Part shown: piece after piece, positions 43,824 through 53,061 of the stretch
How positions within the stretch are numbered: position 1 is the stretch's first letter
Layout of the letters: every line of letters begins with the position of its first letter
Origin: Chryseobacterium sp. Leaf405
GTDB taxonomy: Bacteria > Bacteroidota > Bacteroidia > Flavobacteriales > Weeksellaceae
Length of the DNA: 64,000 bases
Direction: 5' to 3'
Assembly (NCBI RefSeq): GCF_001425355.1
Contig: NZ_LMQN01000015.1
Coordinates: forward strand, 1,004,702-1,068,701
The notes under the pieces: model-generated
What the model was told of the DNA's origin: nothing
The model's input: the letters and a program-made list of their open reading frames with translations, nothing else
Databases searched by the model: none
Position numbers and translations under genes: made by a program

Positions 43824-46502
43824 ATGAAAAAATGGGTTAAAAAAATAGTTATTGGTCTTGGAGTTTTGCTGGTAATTATTTTACTGGCAAATTTTGGACT
43901 TAATGTTTGGCTTAAAACCCAGCTTCCAAAATATATAAAAAATAATACCGATTATAAAGTTTCCTACAAAAATATGGAGGTTGACCTCATGTCGGGAAAC
44001 ATTCTGTCAACTGGAATTACGGTCAATAACAAAAATCCTCAAAACGTTGATGTGATTGGCTTGCAAGGCACAATTGACACTTTGAAAATCAGTCGTTTTG
44101 GTATTTATGATGCGATTTTTAATAAGCAGATCAGTTCCTCAGACTTGCTTTTATCGAAACCTAATCTGAATATTATTCTTGCAAAACCGGTTGATGTGAA
44201 AACCGATAAGAAAAGAAACCCTGTCCGCTTCGAAAATATAAGAATTAATAAGGGAAATATCAGTATTTTCAAATATACAAAGCAAAAGTTTTTTTCTGTT
44301 GAAGAGTTGAATTTATATGTTGAAAATTTACAGTTGACGGAAGAATCTATTGAAGATAAATTACCTGTTGTTTTTGATACGTATGATGTTAAAGGAAAGA
44401 ATTTTTTCATTCAACCGGATAATGTTTATGCTTTGAAAATCAATTCAGTAAAGACCTCAAATGGAAGAGTGTCTATTGAAAATTTTCAGGTAATTCCTTT
44501 AATTACGATTGATCAGTTTAAAAAATATTACCCTAAAAAAACAAAACTTTTCCAAGTCAATATTCAGAAAATGGAATTCACTGATGTTGTTTTGAAAAAG
44601 AATAAGGTTTCTCTTGCGAATGCTAATTTTTACAATCCAAATATTGTTGTTTATAATACAGGAGCAATGGCTGTAAAATCTGATAAGCCCATGAATTATG
44701 AGGTGGATTTGGGTGGTTTTAAACTCAGCAATGCTAAAGTTCAGGTAGTTAAGCCAAACGGTGCAGATCTGTTTACTGGTGAAAATTTAAATCTGAATAT
44801 AAATGAACTGCATTTTGATAAAGAAACTTCAAAAGAAAAAATTCCCGTAAAATATAAAGATTTTGCGTTTTCGGGAAAAAATGTACTTTTTTCTAATGGT
44901 AATAATTATTTGGTTAAAAATATTTCTTTAAATCCTAAAAAAGGAGAAATAAATGATGTTTCCATTGTTCCGGATAATGTACATTCCGATGCTGCTAAAA
45001 TAAAGATGGTTATAGATCGTATTGGTTTCAATATTAATACGATGAATTTTGACAATGATAAGCTAAATCTTAATATTAAAGATTTTCTTGTAGAAAATGC
45101 TAAAGGAACAATTACTTCAAATAATTCGAAAATTGAAAAGAAAAATAAACCTTCCGGAATAGAATCTGTTCTGATAAGAAAAATATCACTGAAAAATTCT
45201 GATATTACTTATGACAAAGGAAATCAGCCGTTAGTTTTTAATGATCTTAATGCGACAATTGATAATGTAAAATTAACCCCAAAATCTGATAATTCAGGAT
45301 TGGCTGTTGATGTGAAAGATTATTTGGTGACAAGTAAGAATTTTGCCTACAAAACTGAGTTTTACAATATGACGGGCGGACTTTTAAAATTAAGTAAAAA
45401 TAAACTTCAGATGAGTCAGTTTGTTACAAAACCACTCGTTTCACGAGCTCAGTTTATCAAAATGATTCCTGTTGAGAGAGATTTGTATGATATTAAAGTC
45501 AGCCAAATTACAGCGGACGGAACCTGGGATTTCTTCTCTCAAAACAAATATATAAATGCATCTAATGTTACCGTACAGTCTGCGGATGCCAATATTTTCA
45601 GAAGTAAAATTCCGAATGACGATCCGAAAGAAAAATTATTGTACTCGGCGATGCTTCGAACAATAAAAATTCCGTTAAATATCAATAATCTGAATGTGAA
45701 AAATTCTATTTTGGTATATGAAGAAGATACACCTGAAAGCGCCGGACCCGGGAAACTGATATTCAATAACTTTAATATGAATGTCAAAAATCTAAACTCT
45801 GCAAAAGCCAAAGGAAAACCTACTAGAGTTGATATTAAAATCAATTGTTCATTTATGAATTTGGCGCCCCTTTCTGTTAATTGGAATTTTGATGTTGCAG
45901 ATCGTAGAGATGTATTTAATATTTCAGGAAAAGCGGTTAATCTTCCTGCGGTGGGCATCAATCCGTTTATACGTCCGTATTTGCATGTGACAGCAACGGG
46001 AACTATTCAGGAAATGCTGTTTAATTTCAGAGGAGATCCTAAAGGGTTGAATGGAAGTTTTAATCTTAGACATAAAGATTTGAAAATTGCTATTTTAGAT
46101 AAAGACAACAAAGAGAAAAAAGGATTTTTAACAGCTATTGCCAATTTGGTGGTGAAATCTGATTCTGGTAAACTTCCTGAAGATGTGCAGGTTGAAGACG
46201 TGGAAAGAGATCCTACGAAATCATTCTTCAATTTATTTTGGAAAGGAATTGAGCAGGGTTTAAAGAGAACGTTAATCGGAATTAATATCGAGAAAGCTAA
46301 AAAAACAGTTGACAATACCAAAGAGAAAGTGCAAGAGGTAAAAAAAGATGTGAAGGGAATGAAACAATCTGTAAAGGAGATTGGTCAGGAGATTAAGAAA
46401 AATTCAAATGAGAAAAAGCAGGAACAACCTGCAGAAGAAAAACCGAAAAAAGGCTTTCTGAAAGGAATCTTCAATAAAAAAGAAAAGTCCGAAACAAAAT
46501 AG
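43824..46502 (+). CDS. Large AsmA-like inner-membrane-anchored protein with coiled-coil tail
   Basis: 892 residues. One N-terminal membrane helix (IVIGLGVLLVIILLANFGLNVWL) is followed by ~780 residues of repeating beta-strand-rich sequence with SNxxV and xGNIS patterns, and by a Lys/Glu-rich coiled coil (about 815-892, KKTVDNTKEKVQEVKKDVKG). The layout resembles AsmA/DUF748 proteins, whose beta-groove is thought to carry lipids between membranes. The family call is tentative. A terminator hairpin overlaps its stop codon. Confidence 0.6.
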   Translation: MKKWVKKIVIGLGVLLVIILLANFGLNVWLKTQLPKYIKNNTDYKVSYKNMEVDLMSGNILSTGITVNNKNPQNVDVIGLQGTIDTLKISRFGIYDAIFNKQISSSDLLLSKPNLNIILAKPVDVKTDKKRNPVRFENIRINKGNISIFKYTKQKFFSVEELNLYVENLQLTEESIEDKLPVVFDTYDVKGKNFFIQPDNVYALKINSVKTSNGRVSIENFQVIPLITIDQFKKYYPKKTKLFQVNIQKMEFTDVVLKKNKVSLANANFYNPNIVVYNTGAMAVKSDKPMNYEVDLGGFKLSNAKVQVVKPNGADLFTGENLNLNINELHFDKETSKEKIPVKYKDFAFSGKNVLFSNGNNYLVKNISLNPKKGEINDVSIVPDNVHSDAAKIKMVIDRIGFNINTMNFDNDKLNLNIKDFLVENAKGTITSNNSKIEKKNKPSGIESVLIRKISLKNSDITYDKGNQPLVFNDLNATIDNVKLTPKSDNSGLAVDVKDYLVTSKNFAYKTEFYNMTGGLLKLSKNKLQMSQFVTKPLVSRAQFIKMIPVERDLYDIKVSQITADGTWDFFSQNKYINASNVTVQSADANIFRSKIPNDDPKEKLLYSAMLRTIKIPLNINNLNVKNSILVYEEDTPESAGPGKLIFNNFNMNVKNLNSAKAKGKPTRVDIKINCSFMNLAPLSVNWNFDVADRRDVFNISGKAVNLPAVGINPFIRPYLHVTATGTIQEMLFNFRGDPKGLNGSFNLRHKDLKIAILDKDNKEKKGFLTAIANLVVKSDSGKLPEDVQVEDVERDPTKSFFNLFWKGIEQGLKRTLIGINIEKAKKTVDNTKEKVQEVKKDVKGMKQSVKEIGQEIKKNSNEKKQEQPAEEKPKKGFLKGIFNKKEKSETK

Positions 46503-46513
46503 TTCCGGACTTA
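46484..46513. terminator. Bidirectional terminator after AsmA-like gene
   Basis: AAGTCCGAAAC pairs with GTTCCGGACTT (one mismatch). The stop codon of the AsmA-like gene lies in the loop. On the minus strand it is followed by TTTTCTTTTTT, ending the convergent gene. Confidence 0.7.
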
Positions 46514-46518
46514 GTATG

Positions 46519-46872
46519 CTAATCAAAATCAAATTCATGACTCTCTAAAATTTCAACCTCTCGTATAAATTTATCGAATTCATCGCCGGGATAGTTACTG
46601 TCGGCACCGTATGAATCTATAATCATTCCCAAATTTCCTGCATCATCCTTTACGAGATATAAAACAGCATTGTCATCCGGGCTGCTGGGTCCTTCGAAAC
46701 GGTACGTTTTGATGATCGTTAATTCAGAGGGCTGATATACCTTTTCGGAATTTTCAAACTTCATTTCGCCGTTTTCATTCATTCGAAATTCTCTGTGAAT
46801 ACCTCGCTGAGCCAATCTGGTCATAACCTGACTCAAGGTTGTCATTTTATCGATATTTCCTGTGCTTTCCAT
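46519..46872 (-). CDS. Conserved Bacteroidota protein often misnamed phosphoribosylpyrophosphate synthetase
   Basis: 117 residues from the ATG at 46872 (MESTGNIDKM); a TTG at 46887 is less likely. The segment TLSQVMTRLAQRGIHREF, later YRFEGPSSPDDNAVLYLV and LGMIIDSYGADSN, matches a small family I have seen labelled phosphoribosylpyrophosphate synthetase in public annotations. It is far too short and lacks PRPP-synthase motifs, so that name is wrong. Function unknown. Confidence 0.7.
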   Translation of the reverse strand: MESTGNIDKMTTLSQVMTRLAQRGIHREFRMNENGEMKFENSEKVYQPSELTIIKTYRFEGPSSPDDNAVLYLVKDDAGNLGMIIDSYGADSNYPGDEFDKFIREVEILESHEFDFD

Positions 46873-47042
46873 AATAATATTTTTCAATTGAAGTACAATA
46901 ATTAAACCATTGATATTGAAAGAGTGGTATTTAAATGAATTATGTTCTTATTATAAATCATATAATGTTAACAAAATTTATAATATCTGAAATATATTGG
47001 GTATACTTTTTGCAATAGACCACCATATAAATCAGACAAAAT

Positions 47043-47237
47043 ATGAAAAAAGAAGTCGGAGTTTTACTGGCAGGAGGATTTGGTCTTTTGGCAGTATTAA
47101 GTATCATCGGAATAAAAAAGATATTACACAAGAAAGATAAAAAATACAGTGATACCTATTCAGACTATCACAGACATTTTGATGGAAAAAATAATGATGA
47201 CGATACCCATGGGGTAGAGTTTTTTGCACTGAAGTAG
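47043..47237 (+). CDS. Small single-pass membrane protein
   Basis: 64 residues from ATG. One hydrophobic helix (VGVLLAGGFGLLAVLSIIGI) is followed by a Lys/Asp/His-rich tail. A possible promoter lies upstream (TACTTTTTG, one base longer than consensus, near 47009-47017). I do not recognise the family. It could be real; the size makes this uncertain. Confidence 0.5.
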   Translation: MKKEVGVLLAGGFGLLAVLSIIGIKKILHKKDKKYSDTYSDYHRHFDGKNNDDDTHGVEFFALK

Positions 47238-47356
47238 TAAAAAAATATATTATCAGGTTAAGATCCGGCGCTATCACAGCGTTGGATTTTTTGTTTAAAA
47301 ATTTACTGTTAAAGTTTATTATTTTATAAAAATTCTGTTCTAATTTTACACTTGAA

Positions 47357-48403
47357 ATGCAGAACGAAAATATCATAAAAGGTCAGGGAGCACAACGAAA
47401 TGTTATCAACCGTTTCGATAAATATACCTTTGAGCCTGATGATGAAGATTTCGAAACAGTAAAAACTTCTTTCACGGAAATTTTCCCTAAAACAATTGTC
47501 AATCAGGTGAAAAGCGAAGATTTGCCGATGGAATATTCGATGAATCCTTATCAGGGTTGCGAGCATGGATGTTCTTATTGTTTCGCCAGACCCACCCACG
47601 AATATTGGGGATATAGCGCCGGAATTGATTTTGAAAGAAAGATCATGATCAAGAAAAATGCACCGGAATTACTGGAGAAATTTTTTCAGAAAAGAGGATA
47701 CCAACCGGCTTCTATTTTACTCTCAGGGAATACAGATTGTTATCAGCCGGCGGAAAAGCAATTTGAAATTACCAGAAAAATGTTGCAGGTTTGTCTTGAT
47801 TACAGACACCCTGTCAATATTCTGACAAAAAATGCCTTAGTGTTACGTGATCTTGATTTATTAAAACCGATGGCAGAACAGAATTTGGTTTCCGTTTCAT
47901 TAAGCATTCCGACAATTAATGAAGATTTAAGACGTAAAATGGAACCTAGGACGAGCTCTTCCAAAAATAAACTAAAGGCTGTAGAAATCCTTTCAGCAAA
48001 TAATATTCCTGTGAATGTAATGGTGGCGCCGATTATTCCGGGATTGAACAGTGATGAGCCTTTAACGATTTTAAAAACAATTTCCGAAGCTGGGGCTCAA
48101 AGTTTCGGATATACAATGGTTAGGTTAAATGATACGGTGGAACCTGTTTTTGTAAAATGGATCGAGCAGGCTTTTCCGGATCGAGCGCAAAAAGTTTTAA
48201 ACTTAATCCGCTCAATGAGAGGTGGAAAATTGGGTGAGAAAAGATATTTCGACCGACAAAAAGGAGAAGGGAATATCGCCGAAATGATTCATAATACTTT
48301 TAAAATCGGAAGGAAGAAATATTTCGAAGGGAAAGAATTTCCAAAACTTTCAACAAAAAATTTTACAGGCTCTAAAGATCAGCAGTTGAGGTTTTTTGAT
48401 TAA
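47357..48403 (+). CDS. PA0069-family radical SAM protein
   Basis: 348 residues. The [4Fe-4S] motif is CEHGCSYC (CxxxCxxC), preceded by EYSMNPYQG and followed by FARPTHEYWG, which define this family. SAM-binding strands include SILLSGNTDCYQPAE and VSLSIPTINEDLRRKMEPR. The reaction is unknown; the family is sometimes annotated as a spore photoproduct lyase-like protein, which I would not accept here. Ends with a terminator at 48456-48482. Confidence 0.88.
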   Translation: MQNENIIKGQGAQRNVINRFDKYTFEPDDEDFETVKTSFTEIFPKTIVNQVKSEDLPMEYSMNPYQGCEHGCSYCFARPTHEYWGYSAGIDFERKIMIKKNAPELLEKFFQKRGYQPASILLSGNTDCYQPAEKQFEITRKMLQVCLDYRHPVNILTKNALVLRDLDLLKPMAEQNLVSVSLSIPTINEDLRRKMEPRTSSSKNKLKAVEILSANNIPVNVMVAPIIPGLNSDEPLTILKTISEAGAQSFGYTMVRLNDTVEPVFVKWIEQAFPDRAQKVLNLIRSMRGGKLGEKRYFDRQKGEGNIAEMIHNTFKIGRKKYFEGKEFPKLSTKNFTGSKDQQLRFFD

Positions 48404-48455
48404 AGATTTTTAAATAGTTTGAAATTAACTTTTATCTATCGTTAAAACAAAAAAG

Positions 48456-48482
48456 AAACCGCTCCAAAAGGAACGGTTTTTA
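48456..48482 (+). terminator. Terminator of the radical SAM gene
   Basis: AAACCGCTCC pairs with GGAACGGTTT (one C-A mismatch) around AAAA, followed by TTTTAT. Confidence 0.7.
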
Positions 48483-48499
48483 TCGTTTGGGGTTTTGTG

Positions 48500-48664
48500 T
48501 TAGATGGAATTATCCGGACATTTGAAATCATCGCTGCATGTTGCACAAACGATTGTTCCATCTGGACACGCATACATACAAAATTCTGGTTCAGGAAGCT
48601 TGATTCCACCTGCTCCTTTAATCGTTTTTAATTGACCTTTGCTTAGTTTTTTTAAATTTTTCAT
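48500..48664 (-). CDS. GG-leader bacteriocin-like peptide precursor, Cys-rich
   Basis: 54 residues from ATG at 48664. The leader MKNLKKLSKGQLKTIKGAGG is the type seen in flavobacterial 'bacteriocin-like' peptides that are cut after Gly-Gly by a peptidase-containing ABC transporter. The remaining 34 residues hold five Cys (29, 33, 40, 43 and 49), Pro and acidic residues. A -7 box lies at 48705-48712. No transporter or modification enzyme is adjacent in this window. Not an antimicrobial by proof; it could be a signal peptide for cell-cell communication. Confidence 0.8.
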   Translation of the reverse strand: MKNLKKLSKGQLKTIKGAGGIKLPEPEFCMYACPDGTIVCATCSDDFKCPDNSI

Positions 48665-48704
48665 ATTGTTTTAGTTAAAAATTTGACACTATGGTAAAGG
48701 TAAT

Positions 48705-48712
48705 CAAAAATA
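48705..48712 (-). promoter_or_regulatory. Promoter -7 box of the GG-leader peptide gene
   Basis: The minus strand reads TATTTTTG, an exact TAnnTTTG match, 40 bases before the ATG. Confidence 0.5.
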
Positions 48713-48780
48713 TGATATGTCATCATCCTGTGGTATATTTTTAATTTAGAATTGTTTTTTCGTGTAAAAGTTTTAATTTT

Positions 48781-49683
48781 ATGCTTATGATATGCCATGA
48801 AAAATTAAAAAATAAAGGGAAGATTGTATTATTTCTGATATTTTCTTGTCTAAGTACAGCACAAAATATAATGATTGATAATAAAAGTGATTTTCCTGTT
48901 GAGATAGAATTTAACCAAAAGAAAGTTGGTATAGAAGTTAATCAAAAGAAAACCATTAATGAGAAAACCAGGCTAAAAGAGATTTCCATATTGTATAAAA
49001 ATGAAAAAAAATTGGAAAGAAATATTCCTTTGTTTTTAAATCCAAAGGAGTCTTTGTTGATAAGTCTTGTAAAAGATACGATCAAATTCAAAGGTGATAA
49101 GGAGGCACTTCATGATTATTACCAACATGGTTTTGGATTTCTTACCCTTAAAATCGGAGAATATCAAAATTATTATCAAAAAGGCAATACAAAAGGGTTT
49201 ATTAATACATCAGAAATGTATTTGGGAGAAGTGTTGAAAAAAGCGGAAAGATTAAATAATTCTCCTTTAGGAAGAGAAGATATTGGGTATAAAGAATTTG
49301 AAAGACTGATAAAACAACGATGGTTTTTTACTGTTTTTATGAGTTTTGGCGGAGCAAAATTAGGAAATGTGGAAAAAGACCTAATGCTCTATTATTATGA
49401 GAAATATTTTGAAAAAGATATCGAAAAATATCAATGTGATACGTGGGTAGAATATAATATTTTGGAAAGATATGCCATACATCAAAAAACTTTGGGCTTT
49501 AATCTGCCGAAGTATGAGATCATAGAAAACTCAGATGAAGATGAGGTCAACCAATATTTACCTGCAAAATGCCAGGAAGAATATTTCAAAAGTTCATATA
49601 GTTTTTGGGTTCAAAAAAAAGACTTGGTGAGAGCAGAAAAGTATAAAAAGATCTTAACAGAAAAATTTCATGCAAAACTATAA
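48781..49683 (+). CDS. Secreted protein of unknown function next to the GG-leader peptide
   Basis: 300 residues. The N-terminus (KNKGKIVLFLIFSCLSTAQ) is a signal peptide. The rest is charged and helical, with Tyr-rich stretches (DYYQHGFGFLTLKIGEYQNYY) and no recognised domain. Start is uncertain between ATG at 48781 and 48787. It is divergent from the GG-leader gene and shares its ~115-base intergenic space, so an association (for instance a surface partner) is possible but unproven. Followed by a bidirectional terminator. Confidence 0.65.
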   Translation: MLMICHEKLKNKGKIVLFLIFSCLSTAQNIMIDNKSDFPVEIEFNQKKVGIEVNQKKTINEKTRLKEISILYKNEKKLERNIPLFLNPKESLLISLVKDTIKFKGDKEALHDYYQHGFGFLTLKIGEYQNYYQKGNTKGFINTSEMYLGEVLKKAERLNNSPLGREDIGYKEFERLIKQRWFFTVFMSFGGAKLGNVEKDLMLYYYEKYFEKDIEKYQCDTWVEYNILERYAIHQKTLGFNLPKYEIIENSDEDEVNQYLPAKCQEEYFKSSYSFWVQKKDLVRAEKYKKILTEKFHAKL

Positions 49684-49689
49684 TTAAAC

Positions 49690-49717
49690 AAAAAACCGGG
49701 CAAAGATACCCGGTTTC
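49690..49717. terminator. Bidirectional terminator between unknown secreted protein and oxygenase genes
   Basis: AAACCGGG pairs perfectly with CCCGGTTT around an 8-base loop, with A-run upstream and T-rich flank downstream. Confidence 0.75.
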
Positions 49718-49721
49718 ATTA

Positions 49722-50672
49722 TTATTTTTTGATCAATCCTAATTCGATCAGTCTTTCATGTAAAAATTCTCCTGCTGTTGTATTTTCATACAATTTCGGA
49801 TGATTTTCGTCTACACAGTTTTCAAGGGCATTTAATGACATAGAACTCACAGGATGCATAAAGAAAGGAATTGAATATCTTGAAGTTCCCCATAATTCTC
49901 TTGGCGGGTTTACCACTCTGTGAATTGTAGATTTCAGTTTGTTGTTAGTATGTCTTGATAACATATCACCAACGTTAATCATCAATTCGTCCGGTTGTGC
50001 AATAGCATCGATCCAGTCTCCGTTGTGATTTTGAACCTGAAGGCCTTTCCCCTGAGAACCCATCAAAAGAGTAATCAGATTAATGTCTCCGTGTGCCGCT
50101 GCTCGTACAGCATCATCCGGCTCTTGTGTAATTGGTGGATAATGAATAGGTCTTAGAATGGAATTTCCTTCCGCAATTTTATCGTCAAAATAAAATTCAT
50201 CAAGACCAAGATACAATGCCAAAGCTCTCAAAACGTACTGTCCTGTTTTTTCAAGCATCTGGTAGGTTTCCTTACCCACCTCGTTGAATTTTGGTAATTC
50301 TTCAACGATTACATTGTCAGGATACTCGCTTTTGTACTTTGAATCATCCGAAACATACTGTCCGAAATGCCAAAATTCTTTCAAGTCTCCTTTTTTGAAG
50401 CCTTTTGCAGTCTCTTTACCGAATCCTACATAGCCTCTCTGTCCTCCAATTCCCGGAATTTCATACTTCTGTTTCGTTTCCGTTGGAAGTTCAAAAAAGT
50501 TTTTTACCTCTCCATACAATTCACTCACTAGCTTATCATCAAGGAAATGTCCTTTTAAGGCTACAAATCCGATTTCTTCATAAGCTTTTCCGATTTCATT
50601 TACAAATTTCTGTTTGCGTTCCGGTTCACCCGAAAGGAAATCACGCAGGTCTACACTAGGTATTTTATCCAT
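49722..50672 (-). CDS. Isopenicillin N synthase-family 2OG-Fe(II) oxygenase
   Basis: 316 residues. The jelly-roll core shows the iron ligands HGD in AAHGDINLITLLMG and His in STIHRVVNPP, and a 2-oxoglutarate Arg in SRYSIPFF. The N-terminal DIOX_N part includes EEIGFVALKGH and GQRGYVGFGKE. It oxidises an unknown substrate; family members act on amino acids and small metabolites. Single gene. Confidence 0.9.
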   Translation of the reverse strand: MDKIPSVDLRDFLSGEPERKQKFVNEIGKAYEEIGFVALKGHFLDDKLVSELYGEVKNFFELPTETKQKYEIPGIGGQRGYVGFGKETAKGFKKGDLKEFWHFGQYVSDDSKYKSEYPDNVIVEELPKFNEVGKETYQMLEKTGQYVLRALALYLGLDEFYFDDKIAEGNSILRPIHYPPITQEPDDAVRAAAHGDINLITLLMGSQGKGLQVQNHNGDWIDAIAQPDELMINVGDMLSRHTNNKLKSTIHRVVNPPRELWGTSRYSIPFFMHPVSSMSLNALENCVDENHPKLYENTTAGEFLHERLIELGLIKK

Positions 50673-50745
50673 TTTAGAAATTTAACGTGGAGCAAAATTA
50701 CATTTTTTTTAAATTAAATGATTTTAGAATTAAGTATTTATAGAC

Positions 50746-50753
50746 TAAATTTG
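50746..50753 (+). promoter_or_regulatory. Promoter -7 box of menD, next to the ATG
   Basis: TAAATTTG matches TAnnTTTG exactly and ends 4 bases before the ATG at 50758. If it is the real promoter, the menD message starts at or just after its start codon, like mraZ. No clear -33 TTG is seen. Confidence 0.45.
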
Positions 50754-50757
50754 TCTT

Positions 50758-52446
50758 ATGAAAAAATATTCTTCCAAAAGAAGTATTCAGATACTCGCAC
50801 ATCTTCTTCAACAATACGGAATTTCAGATATTATTATTTCTCCGGGGTCAAGAAATGCTCCTTTGGCGATTCATTTTGCGGAAATGCCGGGCGTTTTTCA
50901 TGCGTTCAGTATTGTGGATGAAAGAAGTGCAGCTTTTGTAGGAATGGGAATGGCGATGAATGAAAAGAAACCTGTTGTTATTACTTGCACAAGTGGTTCT
51001 GCTGCTGCTAATTATTATCCTGCAATTACGGAAGCATTTTACTCAAACATTCCGATGTTGATATTAACTGCCGACCGACCGACTGATTATGTTGACATAT
51101 TTGACGGACAAACCATCAGGCAGAATAATCTTTTTCATCAGCATTCTTACGGCGATTTTCAATTGTTGGAAGACAGTAAAGAAAATTCGGAGGATGTAAA
51201 TTTTGACACGATTAAAAAAGCCATCGAACTTTGTTTTGAAAAGCAAGGTCCGGTTCACATCAATATTCCGTTGGAAGAGCCTTTGTATGAATTGGTTTCA
51301 GAGCTTCCGACTTTCCCGACGATTGAAAAAACAATCAAGGAAAAAGAATATGAAATTCCATCAACTCTCGTAGCAGACTGGAATACTTCTCAAAGAATTA
51401 TGATTCTTGTCGGAACCAGAGATCACAGTCCTGAATTGGAAAATCAATTGACACAGTTGGTTAAAAACCATTCGGTTGTGGTTTTGAGTGAAGCCAATTC
51501 AAATGTATATCACGAAAAATTCTTTAAGCATATAGACCGTTATGTTTTCAATTTTACAGAAGAGGATTTTAAAACCTATGCGCCTGATTTACTGATTACT
51601 GTAGGACAAAATGTGGTTTCAAAAAAAGTAAAACAGTTTTTAAGAAGTGCCAGACCGAAACAGCATTGGCATTTGGATGATGTCTGGCAGCCGGATACAT
51701 ATTTCGCTTTAACGGAAAAAATCGAAGTCAAGCCTGAAGTTTTCTTTTCTAAATTATTGAAATTCGCAACTTTAGAGCCAAAACCTTACTTTAATCTTTG
51801 GGATGTGCTGAAAGATAAAAAAGATGCAAAACACGAAAAATTTTTAAATACGGTCGAGTTTTCAGATTTTTATTTCTTTAATACCACTTCTAAGGCAATT
51901 CCGGAAAATTATAATATCCATTTCAGCAACAGCACGGCGATTCGGTATGCGCAGTTGTTTGATTATGGTAAAAGAAAAATTTACTGTAACAGAGGAACTA
52001 GCGGAATCGACGGTTCAACTTCTACGGCAATGGGTTTTGCAATCAAAAATGCTAATCCTACTTTGTTGATTACCGGTGATTTGAGTTTCTTTTATGATAT
52101 CAACGGATTGTGGAATCAATACATTCCGCCGTTTACAAGAATTATGATTTTTAATAATTCTGAAGGGAATATTTTCAAGTTTATTCCGGGGCCGGGAAAT
52201 GCAAATCCTAATACTTTAGACGAATTTATTACCACGAAACATCATAAAACTGCGGAACATTTAGCAAAACATTTCGGATTCTCTTATACAAAAGTTGACG
52301 AAGAATTGACGCTTGATCGTGTATTAGAAAATTTCTTCAAACCTGATGCTCAGCCTAAAATATTGGAGGTCAATACTCAAGGTAAAAATAATGCTGAAGT
52401 ACTTAAGTCGTATTTTGCCTTTATGAAAGAAGATTTAAAGGTCTAA
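50758..52446 (+). CDS. menD: MenD, SEPHCHC synthase of menaquinone biosynthesis
   Basis: 562 residues, ThDP-dependent. It joins 2-oxoglutarate and isochorismate in menaquinone synthesis. The N-terminal half has IISPGSRNAPLAIHFAE and TCTSGSAAANYYPAI, the signature of the family, with a catalytic Glu in this region. The C-terminal ThDP domain has GTSGIDGSTSTAMGF and ITGDLSFFYDINGL (GDxS...N motif). Its last 12 bases overlap the convergent pabC-like gene. Confidence 0.95.
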   Translation: MKKYSSKRSIQILAHLLQQYGISDIIISPGSRNAPLAIHFAEMPGVFHAFSIVDERSAAFVGMGMAMNEKKPVVITCTSGSAAANYYPAITEAFYSNIPMLILTADRPTDYVDIFDGQTIRQNNLFHQHSYGDFQLLEDSKENSEDVNFDTIKKAIELCFEKQGPVHINIPLEEPLYELVSELPTFPTIEKTIKEKEYEIPSTLVADWNTSQRIMILVGTRDHSPELENQLTQLVKNHSVVVLSEANSNVYHEKFFKHIDRYVFNFTEEDFKTYAPDLLITVGQNVVSKKVKQFLRSARPKQHWHLDDVWQPDTYFALTEKIEVKPEVFFSKLLKFATLEPKPYFNLWDVLKDKKDAKHEKFLNTVEFSDFYFFNTTSKAIPENYNIHFSNSTAIRYAQLFDYGKRKIYCNRGTSGIDGSTSTAMGFAIKNANPTLLITGDLSFFYDINGLWNQYIPPFTRIMIFNNSEGNIFKFIPGPGNANPNTLDEFITTKHHKTAEHLAKHFGFSYTKVDEELTLDRVLENFFKPDAQPKILEVNTQGKNNAEVLKSYFAFMKEDLKV

Positions 52447-53061
52447 ATATTCTTCTTTTCCCGGTAGATTAATAATTCTGTTAAGCGGATAAATAAACAT
52501 ATCATCAAAATCATTCATTGAATTAATCATTTGAAAATGAGTGAATTGATTGATATTTTGTAATGTAATGTCAGTTTCTTTAATCTTTTTAGTTTTCAAA
52601 AGATGCTGTCTCTGAACACCGTTGAGAAGATACGTATTTGGAGTGTACCAATCTTTGCCTTCCAAAAATAAAAGGTTGGAGAAAGAGGTATCGGTAATGT
52701 GATTATTTTTAACGATCAAAATCTCTTCAGATTTAGATTTCATCTTCATTTTTTCCAACTCTTTTCGGTCTTCAAATTTGAAAGAATAATCATAACTGTT
52801 GTTTTCAACCAGCTGAAAGCTATGAATTTCCGGAATAGCATAAGGAATCATCTGGGTACGCACTTTTTTTTCAAGATCATAAACGATTCTTAATTTAAAA
52901 AGCCCGTCTTCATCATGTTCCAGATGCTTGTAAATTTTAGCAAGATCGATAGAATCCTCTTTTCCAAAGTGGGCAAAAGTCTGATCTACACGTTTCTGAT
53001 GATATTCTAACAGGAAAATTTCCTGATCTTCTACTTTAATACTTTCAATAAATTGGGACAT
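52435..53061 (-). CDS. Aminotransferase class IV, probably aminodeoxychorismate lyase (PabC)
   Basis: 208 residues, short for the class (about 270), with N-terminal QIFLLEYHQKRVDQTFAHF, where Lys or Arg aligns with the PLP class IV start. Later VKNNHITDTSFSNLLF fits the family's central strand. The downstream half of a full protein (C-terminal helices) is reduced. It is coupled to pabB, whose end overlaps its start by 17 bases, so PabC is the best call from context: it would release 4-aminobenzoate. Confidence 0.7.
   Translation of the reverse strand: MSQFIESIKVEDQEIFLLEYHQKRVDQTFAHFGKEDSIDLAKIYKHLEHDEDGLFKLRIVYDLEKKVRTQMIPYAIPEIHSFQLVENNSYDYSFKFEDRKELEKMKMKSKSEEILIVKNNHITDTSFSNLLFLEGKDWYTPNTYLLNGVQRQHLLKTKKIKETDITLQNINQFTHFQMINSMNDFDDMFIYPLNRIINLPGKEEYLDL

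Noticed and set aside
45539..45961. 140-codon minus-strand ORF inside the AsmA-like gene
   Set aside because: Antisense shadow with no recognisable features; no promoter or terminator of its own.
46519..46872. Phosphoribosylpyrophosphate synthetase annotation
   Set aside because: Protein of 117 residues lacks the PRPP-binding loop and is far too short.
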